Assembly: GCA_021776115.1 (NCBI GenBank)
Contig: JAJFGN010000024.1
Location: 62,001-126,000 of the forward strand
Direction of reading: 5' to 3'
DNA from: Kiloniellaceae bacterium
GTDB lineage: Bacteria; Pseudomonadota; Alphaproteobacteria; Kiloniellales; J153
DNA: 64,000 bases
This document shows positions 34,421-41,318 of this stretch, in pieces (the first letter of the stretch is position 1; each line of letters opens with the position of its first letter). A model generated the notes under the pieces. That model ran no database searches, was not told the origin of the DNA, and saw only the letters and a list, made by a program, of their open reading frames with translations. The position numbers and the translations under genes are program-made.

Positions 34421-34574
34421 CCAAAGGTCCTTGATAATGCGCCGTTCCGGTCGCGCAGGCGAACCGCCGGAGGGCGTCGGAAAGCCTTGACGATGTGCCG
34501 CATCGCCAGCGGCTTTCCTCCTGCCCGGCGGATCGTCTGCGCGATCTCTAGGGGTCATTATCAAGGACCTTTGG
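34421..34574. repeat. Palindromic intercistronic element, copy B
   Basis: Bounded by 19-bp perfect inverted repeats, CCAAAGGTCCTTGATAATG at 34421-34439 and its complement at 34556-34574. It starts two bases after the gspE stop and ends four bases before the gspF ATG. The inner 130 bases align in reverse complement with copy A (27465-27727). The outermost bases differ between the copies (CCAAAGGTCCT here, CCAAGGATCGC in A), yet are complementary within each copy, pointing to selection for a hairpin or to target-derived ends. Confidence 0.85.
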
Positions 34575-34578
34575 AATA

Positions 34579-35802
34579 ATGCCACGCTTCGCGTACAAGG
34601 CTGTCTCGCCCGATGGCGATATCATCGAAGGCGAAACTCAGGCGCCCAGCCGCCAGGCCGTGATCGATCGCCTTCACGCCGACGGGCATGTCCCGATTAG
34701 GGCTGAGGAGAGCCGCCGGGCAACGGTGGCCAGAAAAGCCGGGGTGTCGGAGATTTTCCGGCAACGCCGTGTGCGCCAGGGGGACCTGGTATTGATTACG
34801 CGTGAACTTGCGACCCTGCTGCAGGCCGGCTTACCGCTCGACCGGGGAATGTCGGTCATGCTGGATCTGGCGCCGGCGGGACCGGTTCGCGACTTGGTCG
34901 AAGAGATCCGCGAAAAAGTGCGCGGCGGCGCCACCCTGGCGGACGCCCTGGCCGAGCAACCCAATGTGTTTCCCAATTTCTATGTGGGTATGGTCCGCGC
35001 GGGCGAAGCCGGCGGCACCTTGGAAGGCGTTTTGACGCGTTTGGCCGATACCATGGAGCGGGCCCAGGCCCTGCGCGAAAACGTGCAGGCGGCGCTACGC
35101 TATCCCGCCCTAGTCGTGATCATGGCGATCCTTTCGCTCATGGTCCTGATGACGGTGGTCATACCCGAATTTCGCCCCTTGTTCGAGGATGCCGGGGCCG
35201 CCATGCCGTTCTCCACGCAGATCGTCATCGGCGTCTCGGATTTCTTGGCTGCGTACTGGTGGCTGGTCGCGCTTGTCGTTGCGTTCGCGGTCATGGCTAT
35301 GCGTCAACACAACCGCACGCTCGAGGGCCGGCTGAGATGGGATGCCTGGAAGATCCAAGCGCCGATCTTTGGCGATCTTCTGACAAAAATCGAGGTCGCG
35401 AGGTTCAGCCGCACACTGGGGACCCTTTTAAGTAATGGCGTCAGCGTGCTGAACGCCATGTCGATGACCATCGAGACCTTGGACAACCGCGCCTTCGCGG
35501 GCGCGGCGACGCAAGCCCAAGGCCGCTTGGCAAAAGGCGAAGGCCTGGCCGAGCCCCTGGCGGAAACCGGGATATTCCCGGGGCTGGCATTGCAGCTTAT
35601 CCGGGTCGGGGAAGAGACCGGGCGTCTCGACGCCATGTTGCTTCGTATCGCCGATATTTACGACGATGAGGTGAAGCATGCGATCCAGAAAATGCTGTCT
35701 CTTCTGGTTCCCTTGGTCACGCTGGCACTTGGAGTCCTGATCGCGGGGATCATTGGATCCATGATTTCCGCGATCATGAGCTCCTACGATCTCCCATTTT
35801 GA
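34579..35802 (+). CDS. gspF: Type II secretion inner-membrane platform protein
   Basis: 407 residues. Begins MPRFAYKAVSPDGDIIEGE as GspF proteins do, has two GspF domains (about residues 70-195 and 275-395) and three membrane helices (VVIMAILSLMVLMTVV, WWLVALVVAFAVMAM, and a C-terminal one). Links the GspE motor to the pseudopilus. The ATG at 34579 is four bases beyond the palindromic element, so AGGA inside the right arm (34564-34567) is the only candidate ribosome site and is rather far. Confidence 0.96.
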   Translation: MPRFAYKAVSPDGDIIEGETQAPSRQAVIDRLHADGHVPIRAEESRRATVARKAGVSEIFRQRRVRQGDLVLITRELATLLQAGLPLDRGMSVMLDLAPAGPVRDLVEEIREKVRGGATLADALAEQPNVFPNFYVGMVRAGEAGGTLEGVLTRLADTMERAQALRENVQAALRYPALVVIMAILSLMVLMTVVIPEFRPLFEDAGAAMPFSTQIVIGVSDFLAAYWWLVALVVAFAVMAMRQHNRTLEGRLRWDAWKIQAPIFGDLLTKIEVARFSRTLGTLLSNGVSVLNAMSMTIETLDNRAFAGAATQAQGRLAKGEGLAEPLAETGIFPGLALQLIRVGEETGRLDAMLLRIADIYDDEVKHAIQKMLSLLVPLVTLALGVLIAGIIGSMISAIMSSYDLPF

Positions 35803-35845
35803 GCCGCAGATGTCGGATATCCGAACAAGCCATTGAGAAAGATAG

Positions 35846-36310
35846 ATGAAAGGTCAATACGTGTTGACGATACTTTCGCGCCGAGAACCAAAGAAAACCC
35901 GCCGTGCACAGGACGGCTTCACCCTGATCGAACTGCTGGTGGTTCTGGTCATTTTGGGTCTGATCGTGGCCTTCGCCGCGCCGCAGGTCATCAAGTACGT
36001 TGGCGGTGCGAAATCCGACTCCGCCAAGATTCAAATTGAACGGCTATCCGGCGTACTCGATCTCTATCGCCTGGAGGTTGGCCGCTATCCAACCCAGGAA
36101 GAGGGTCTGGAGGCCCTTGTCGAAAGGCCGGCGGACGCCGATGCCTGGAACGGGCCCTACGTTAAGAAAGCCGACTCCCTCACCGATCCTTGGGGCCGAC
36201 CCTACATATATCAAATGCCGGGCGAACATGGCGACTACGACATGTCGTCGCTCGGCGCCGATGGCCAGGAGGGTGGAGAAGGCGAGGATAAGGATGTGAC
36301 GAGCTGGTAA
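35846..36310 (+). CDS. gspG: Major pseudopilin
   Basis: 154 residues. Cleavage site at G24/F25 within DGFTLIELLVVLVILGLI, with E5 of the mature protein present (E29). The C-terminal half shows the GspG signature: RYPTQEEGLEALVERP, WNGPYVKK, DPWGRPYIYQMPGEHGDYD and SLGADGQEGGEGEDKDV, which forms the calcium site. The leader peptide is long (24 residues). Forms the shaft of the pseudopilus. Followed within six bases by gspH. Confidence 0.97.
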   Translation: MKGQYVLTILSRREPKKTRRAQDGFTLIELLVVLVILGLIVAFAAPQVIKYVGGAKSDSAKIQIERLSGVLDLYRLEVGRYPTQEEGLEALVERPADADAWNGPYVKKADSLTDPWGRPYIYQMPGEHGDYDMSSLGADGQEGGEGEDKDVTSW

Positions 36311-36316
36311 CGCAGG

Positions 36317-36787
36317 ATGCCGAGGATGGCTATCTTTAGGAGAGGCCTCGCCGGTCGGGCCGGTTTCACCCTGATCGAGCTGCTGGTCGTTCTGGTCATC
36401 ATGGGACTTCTTGTGAGCCTGGGGCCGATTGCGTTCCACAAGGTCTTGCCCGGCGTGGCTCTTAAGTCGTCGGCGCGCGAGATCATGGCGGCTTTTCATG
36501 AGGCGCGCAGCATCGCCATCCGCGACAATAGGGAAGCATTTGTCATTATCGACGTCGACGCACGCGCGTACCGTTTAGGCGAGGGCGCGCCGGTGCAAGA
36601 GTTGGACCCGGGGCTGGAGCTCAAACTAGTGGCGGCGGCGTCTGAGCAGATCGACGACTCCCAGGGCCGTATCCGGTTCTATCCCGACGGCACCTCGACC
36701 GGTGGGCGCCTGACACTGAAGCAGAACGAGCGGAAATACGATGTTGTCGTGGATTGGATCACGGGCCGGGCCGAGCTGCGGGAATAA
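36317..36787 (+). CDS. gspH: Minor pseudopilin H
   Basis: 156 residues with a prepilin site in GRAGFTLIELLVVLVIMGLLV. The remainder has the GspH pattern: REIMAAFHEARSIAIRDNREAFVIIDVDARAY and RIRFYPDGTSTGGRLTL. Minor pseudopilin near the tip of the type II pseudopilus. Its end overlaps the start of gspI by 47 bases. Confidence 0.92.
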   Translation: MPRMAIFRRGLAGRAGFTLIELLVVLVIMGLLVSLGPIAFHKVLPGVALKSSAREIMAAFHEARSIAIRDNREAFVIIDVDARAYRLGEGAPVQELDPGLELKLVAAASEQIDDSQGRIRFYPDGTSTGGRLTLKQNERKYDVVVDWITGRAELRE

Positions 36788-37199
36788 GCGCAGCGCGCCG
36801 GGGGCCCGGTCGCTGGGGTGTCGGCGCGCGGGCGGCTTTACCCTGCTCGAAGTTATCGTCGCCTTTACGATCTTGTCGATCGCCCTGGTCGGCTTGCTTC
36901 AAGCCTTCGCTACCGGAATGCATGGGCTGGGCGCGGCGCAGGCGAGCGCTACTGCGGTCATGCATGCGCGGTCCAAATTGGATGAGGTCGGTGAGGTCAT
37001 TCCGCTTGAAGATAGCGAACAGTCCGGGGAATACGATGACGGGTACCGTTGGGAAGTCCGCATAACACGCGTAGAAGAAGACGCCGATGCCGGAGTGTTG
37101 GAGCCATTGGCGATTCCTTTCGATGTCGAGGTGACGGTCACCGACCCGCGCGGCAGTGCGTTCACGCTCAATACCTTGCGTCTGGGCGCCGTCGAATGA
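36741..37199 (+). CDS. gspI: Minor pseudopilin I
   Basis: 152 residues if started at ATG 36741 inside gspH. Prepilin motif RAGGFTLLEVIVAFTILSIALVG, followed by the GspI-like helix ATGMHGLGAAQASATAVMHARSKLDEVG. The leader would be unusually long (about 32 residues), so the true start may lie later, but no better in-frame ATG or GTG was found. Ends in an ATGA overlap with gspJ. Tip-complex pseudopilin. Confidence 0.9.
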   Translation: MLSWIGSRAGPSCGNKRSAPGARSLGCRRAGGFTLLEVIVAFTILSIALVGLLQAFATGMHGLGAAQASATAVMHARSKLDEVGEVIPLEDSEQSGEYDDGYRWEVRITRVEEDADAGVLEPLAIPFDVEVTVTDPRGSAFTLNTLRLGAVE

Positions 37200-37876
37200 A
37201 GCCCGCACATCGCGGCGCGGCGCAGCGGCATGCAAGCGGCTTCACACTCATAGAATTGCTTGTCGCCTTGACCTTGTTCGGCTTGATCTCGGTTGTCGTC
37301 ATGGGTGGGTTACGCTTCGGCACCCGGGTTTGGGAGACCGGCGAAACGCGGGCCCAAGCGGTCGCGGAAGTCGAGGCGGTGCAAGGCGTTCTGCGCCGCT
37401 ATTTGGCGCAGGCGACTGTGCCACAGCTATACGGCTCTCGCACTCGCGAGACACGGCTATTTTCCGGTGAGGCGGAGCGCTTGCGTTTCGTCACGGTTAC
37501 CCCGGCGCATGTCGGTGTCGGCGGGCTTTACCAAGTCGAGATCGCGAAGGTCGATGGCGATGGAGAAGAAGATGGAAGCATCCAATTAACTTGGCGCCTA
37601 TTTCGGCCGGACGATCCGCGGGCCATAGAAGAGGACCCAGATGAGGAGGATACCCTTGCGGGCGGGCGGCGCAGTCTTTTGACCGGCGTCAAGTCCGTGA
37701 CTTTCGCCTACTATAAGTCCGAGGGGCCGGGCTTTGGCGCGTCGGAGTGGGAGGAGTCCTGGGACGAGGCGGACGAATTGCCGGGCCTCATCGCGATGGA
37801 TGTCGAGTTCTCCCGGGGGTCGGGCCGAGTTTGGCCGGTACTCGTTGTCCGAACTCGCTTGGCGGGCGCCAAATGA
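37196..37876 (+). CDS. gspJ: Minor pseudopilin J
   Basis: 226 residues from ATG 37196, overlapping the gspI stop (ATGA). Prepilin site in ASGFTLIELLVALTLFGLIS; RYLAQATVPQLYGSR and a Glu/Asp-rich central loop (EEDPDEEDT) follow. Larger than G, H and I as expected for J. Tip complex with I and K. Converges on the REC-PilZ gene nine bases downstream, which ends this block of the secretion locus. Confidence 0.92.
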   Translation: MKPAHRGAAQRHASGFTLIELLVALTLFGLISVVVMGGLRFGTRVWETGETRAQAVAEVEAVQGVLRRYLAQATVPQLYGSRTRETRLFSGEAERLRFVTVTPAHVGVGGLYQVEIAKVDGDGEEDGSIQLTWRLFRPDDPRAIEEDPDEEDTLAGGRRSLLTGVKSVTFAYYKSEGPGFGASEWEESWDEADELPGLIAMDVEFSRGSGRVWPVLVVRTRLAGAK

Positions 37877-37885
37877 CGATCGTGC

Positions 37886-38557
37886 TCAAGAATGGCGGCT
37901 TGAGGACTGTGGCTGAACGAACATAACGCCGACTTTGTTGGCGTGCCGCCAACATACATGGCACCGAAAAAGCGGGCCGTTCTGCAGCTTCAGGAGGAAG
38001 GTCTCCGGAACCTCAAGCTTCTCCGGGATTTTTAGCGCAGCGCCGCCGGACGACATATTGACCACCAGGCAGTCGCTGACGCAGTTTGAATTCTTGTAGA
38101 TGATCTGTCCCGACTTCAGTGTCTTGACCCGTTTGTGCTGGCGGCGCGCGACTTTGCCGGTCCTCCGGTCTTCGAACGTATGCCCGAGCTCCTTGCTGCC
38201 GGCTCGTTCCAGAATTGCGGCCACGCTGTCGCGCAGGTCGTGGCCGTTGAAGGGCTTGATCAAGCGGTCCATGACGCCGAGATGCTCTGACTTGCCCTCG
38301 TCGTCTCCTCCGATCAGCGCGGATTGAATGATGACGGGGGTGTGGATGTCGGCATCTCTAATCCGGCGCAGAACCTCATATCCGTCGATATCTGGAAGCA
38401 TGATATCTAGGAGAATCAGGTCGTATCTATTCTGGGTTGCAAGGTCGATGGCTTCTTCGCCCAAGTGGGCTGTATCGCACGAGAATCCTTTGGAAATTAG
38501 GGTCTGCGCCACCACCTGAGCGGTGGGCTCATCATCCTCAACCTGCAAGACCCGCAT
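37886..38557 (-). CDS. Response regulator with C-terminal PilZ domain
   Basis: 223 residues. REC domain: acidic D8/D9, phosphoacceptor D51 (LLDIMLPDIDG), S79 and K101 (IKPF). After a linker, a PilZ domain with both cyclic-di-GMP motifs: R139-x3-R143 (in ARRQHKR) and N167-x-S-x2-G (NMSSGG). So it can in principle combine phosphorelay and c-di-GMP signals. No DNA-binding domain; output is probably by protein contact. It sits antisense between gspJ and gspL, splitting the secretion locus. No kinase adjacent. Confidence 0.92.
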   Translation of the reverse strand: MRVLQVEDDEPTAQVVAQTLISKGFSCDTAHLGEEAIDLATQNRYDLILLDIMLPDIDGYEVLRRIRDADIHTPVIIQSALIGGDDEGKSEHLGVMDRLIKPFNGHDLRDSVAAILERAGSKELGHTFEDRRTGKVARRQHKRVKTLKSGQIIYKNSNCVSDCLVVNMSSGGAALKIPEKLEVPETFLLKLQNGPLFRCHVCWRHANKVGVMFVQPQSSSRHS

Positions 38558-38765
38558 CCATTTGCCCTCAAAAGACGTAAATCGGACACATACATCGGAC
38601 GATATTCTGTGATAATTGTTAAGAAATTCGCACCATGATTGGCTTGAGCTACGGTCTCGGCGGTCCCAGCCAAGGGAGCCTAGCGGCGGAATCCGGCTCA
38701 GGGCGACGTGTTGCCGTATGGCCGCGGATGTAGGATAAGCGCGCAGTGGCGCACAGTATGGTTAA

Positions 38766-39887
38766 ATGATTAGCTCGATCCTCATACCTCTGTCCCTGAG
38801 GCAGGGCGCGGTGCGGTTCTGGCGCTGGTGGACCGGCGAGCTGCTGGCCCTTCTTCCTGCCCGCGTGCGGGATCGCGTGGTCCCAACGGGACAGCGCCTG
38901 GTGGTCGATTTTTCCAACGATAAAGCTCATTTTCTGCGTAGTAAGGGTGGCTCGCTGAAACGGGTCGGATCTATCTTCCTGGACGACCCGGAACTGGCCG
39001 CCGCGCCGCCGGGCGCACAGATTCAAGCAGTTCATCGGATTATTGACCGGGCGGGCTTACACGGCGTGGGCGGGCTGGTCCGGCTACCGCGCGACAAGGT
39101 CCTGCGGCGCGTTGTCGATTTGCCGGCTGCCGCGGCCGAAAATCTGCGGGAGGTCCTGGGCTTCGAGATGGACCGCCAGACACCCTTTAAGGCCGACGAG
39201 GTGTGCTTCGACTTTCGGATACGTGGTCAAGATCCACAGCGAAAGCGGATTAAGGTCGATTTGGTCGTGGTACCGCGTGACGTAGTGGACCGCGTGATGC
39301 GTTTGGCTGACGCTTGGGGCGTCGATCTCGATCTAGTCGACATGGGTGGAAAGACGACCCAGGAGGACCAGTTGTTCGACCTACTGCCCCGCGCATCGCG
39401 CGCGGCACGCGGTCAAGTGCGGCGCCGATTGTCTTTCGCGTCCGGCGTTCTATGCGCGGCCTTGTTAAGCGCCGCGGTATATTTGCCGTTGCAGACCAAA
39501 CGCGACGATCTGACCTCGCTGGAGGCGGAGTTGGCCCGCGCGCGCGCCGATGCCGGCAAGGTTGACGAGATGCGCCAGCAGGTCGAGGACCTGACAACGC
39601 GAGGCCGTTTCGTGGTCGAGCTAAAAGGCAAACAACGTACCGCGACTGAGGTCCTCAACGAAGTTACCCGACTATTGCCGGACACGACATGGGTTCTGAA
39701 GTTCGGCCTAAGGAACAATAAGCTTAGCGTCTCTGGATATTCGGGGAAACCCTCGGCGCTCATCGGGCTGCTTGAAGATTCTGAAATGTTCGCCAGCGTA
39801 CGTTTCAGCTCGCCGGTCACGATGGATCAAAAGGTCGGATTGGAGCGCTTCAACCTGACCGCCACGGTTTCAGGGCGGGAAAGCTGA
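38766..39887 (+). CDS. gspL: GspL/PilN-like secretion platform protein
   Basis: 373 residues. Cytoplasmic actin-like half (about residues 1-205, VDFSNDKAHFL and VLRRVVDLPAAAAENLREVLGFEMDRQTPF), one membrane helix (LSFASGVLCAALLSAAVYLPL near residue 225), then a periplasmic coiled coil and ferredoxin-like PilN domain. The layout fits GspL of the type II system, which anchors GspE to the membrane. gspM begins at its last base (ATGT-type overlap), so coupled. GspL is poorly conserved, hence moderate certainty. Confidence 0.82.
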   Translation: MISSILIPLSLRQGAVRFWRWWTGELLALLPARVRDRVVPTGQRLVVDFSNDKAHFLRSKGGSLKRVGSIFLDDPELAAAPPGAQIQAVHRIIDRAGLHGVGGLVRLPRDKVLRRVVDLPAAAAENLREVLGFEMDRQTPFKADEVCFDFRIRGQDPQRKRIKVDLVVVPRDVVDRVMRLADAWGVDLDLVDMGGKTTQEDQLFDLLPRASRAARGQVRRRLSFASGVLCAALLSAAVYLPLQTKRDDLTSLEAELARARADAGKVDEMRQQVEDLTTRGRFVVELKGKQRTATEVLNEVTRLLPDTTWVLKFGLRNNKLSVSGYSGKPSALIGLLEDSEMFASVRFSSPVTMDQKVGLERFNLTATVSGRES

Positions 39888-40498
39888 TGTCGAGCGGATC
39901 CGAACCGATCGGTGGAAGTACGGTGTTTTCCGCGCCCTGGATAAGCCGCGCGACTGCGGTAGGTCTTTTGGTCGCGATTCTGCTGATCGTCTATAGCGTC
40001 CTGGTTTCGCCGCTGGTCACGGCCTACAGCCAGATCAATGGCGCAATCTCGCAATCCACCGAGCTGCTGGCGCGTTACCAAAGAGTCACGGCGCAGTATC
40101 CAGCGCTTAAGACGTTGCTCGATCGTGTGAGCGCCGATCATACGGCAAGCGGTGTCTACTTGCCGGGCGACACCGATGCCCTGGCTGCCGCCCGATTGCA
40201 GGAGATTGTCAACTCGCGGGTTGAAACCAACGGCGCGCAGGTGCGCAGCGTGCAAATCTTGCCCACGAAAGAGGACGGTGAATTCCGCCGTGTCGGGGTG
40301 CGAATTCAATTGACCGCGACGGTCGCCGCCGTGGCGCGCATACTTTATGCCTTCGAGGCCGGCGGCACCTTCTTGTTCGTGGATAACCTGGAAGTCAGCA
40401 ATCGCCGAAGTCGGCGGCGCGCGGGTGAGCAAACGGATCCGGAACTGCTGGTCCGGTTGGATCTGACCGGATATGTTCGCCCAGAGGCGACAAAATGA
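39887..40498 (+). CDS. gspM: GspM-like secretion platform protein
   Basis: 203 residues: short cytoplasmic start, one membrane helix (AVGLLVAILLIVYSVLVSPLV), then a coiled-coil region and a periplasmic ferredoxin-like domain (VRSVQILPTKEDGEFRRVGVRIQLT), matching the GspM/GspMb type found in alphaproteobacteria. Partner of GspL. Overlaps the gspL stop and the next gene start by a few bases, so the three are translationally coupled. Confidence 0.82.
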   Translation: MSSGSEPIGGSTVFSAPWISRATAVGLLVAILLIVYSVLVSPLVTAYSQINGAISQSTELLARYQRVTAQYPALKTLLDRVSADHTASGVYLPGDTDALAAARLQEIVNSRVETNGAQVRSVQILPTKEDGEFRRVGVRIQLTATVAAVARILYAFEAGGTFLFVDNLEVSNRRSRRRAGEQTDPELLVRLDLTGYVRPEATK

Positions 40499-41073
40499 TA
40501 CTGAACCGCAAATCGGCGATCTTCGTGCCCGTGAGTCTGGCGGCGGGAGGGTTTCTCGTCTCGGCCGCGCTTTTCGGCGTTCTGAGCCTGCCTCCGGGCG
40601 TATCGACCGAGCCTGCCGGAAAAGCCCTGGTGCAGGAAATCATGCCGACCGATGAGGATCCCATCACCTCTAGTTTCACCATGCCGCCTGCCAAGAATTT
40701 CGTGGAAATCGTCAGACGTCCCATCTTTGCGTCGGACCGCCGCCCAACAGCTCAGCAAGAATTGACGATTGAAACGATGACGTCGGAGCTGGAGCTCCGT
40801 CTGATCGGGGTCATTGTTGCCTCCGGCTCGCCGATCGCCATCGTGGCCCCGCTAGGGAGCGAGGCCTTCGCACGTCTTACGGTGGGTGACCGGTTTCAGG
40901 GCTGGACCGTTGCCCAGATCGAGCCGCACCGGGTGACTTTCCGGCGCGATAAGGCTGTGGAGCGGATCGAGTTGAGCTACGACCTGCCGCCGAGGCGCGC
41001 ACAAAAGAAGAAAGTGCAAACCGGCGAAAACGCGGTGCCAAAGAAGGCGACGGCAAAAAAGCAAGAAGACTAG
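40495..41073 (+). CDS. GspC/GspN-like periplasmic connector protein
   Basis: 192 residues: one N-terminal membrane helix (VPVSLAAGGFLVSAALFGVL), a linker, IVRRPIFASDRRP, then a small beta domain (LELRLIGVIVASGSPIAIV, VGDRFQGWTVAQIEPHRVTF) that resembles the homology region of GspC or PilP, which contacts the secretin. The tail is Lys-rich. No PDZ domain. As there is no canonical gspC here, this protein probably fills that role. Overlaps gspM by four bases. Confidence 0.72.
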   Translation: MILNRKSAIFVPVSLAAGGFLVSAALFGVLSLPPGVSTEPAGKALVQEIMPTDEDPITSSFTMPPAKNFVEIVRRPIFASDRRPTAQQELTIETMTSELELRLIGVIVASGSPIAIVAPLGSEAFARLTVGDRFQGWTVAQIEPHRVTFRRDKAVERIELSYDLPPRRAQKKKVQTGENAVPKKATAKKQED

Positions 41074-41169
41074 GTTTAGTTGAGGCAAATAGTCACTTAG
41101 GGTCGGCACTCACACAACTTGACGATCAAGATTGACTTTTCGGTGCGCGATGGTTTGGCGCGGCGTCGT

Positions 41170-41289
41170 TTAACCTTTATTAACCCCGTCTCATTACGTT
41201 TCGTTAGCCAAAGTTTATTTCTTGTCCGGGTGTGGTTAATTTCATTAGATGGAAACGCGGGAATATCTCCACCGCTCACGATGAGCGGT
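41170..41289 (+). promoter_or_regulatory. gspD leader with TTAACC repeat and perfect hairpin
   Basis: The 245-base gap before gspD contains TTAACC-TTTA-TTAACC at 41170-41185, CtrA-like half-sites but with a six-base rather than the consensus seven-base gap between TTAA cores, and a perfect 8-bp hairpin ACCGCTCA-CGA-TGAGCGGT at 41271-41289. The hairpin ends 29 bases before the GTG start and could affect translation. AT-rich DNA around 41210-41250 may be the promoter. Confidence 0.45.
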
Positions 41290-41318
41290 CGGACCGGCGC
41301 TTCGGGGGAACGCGGGAC

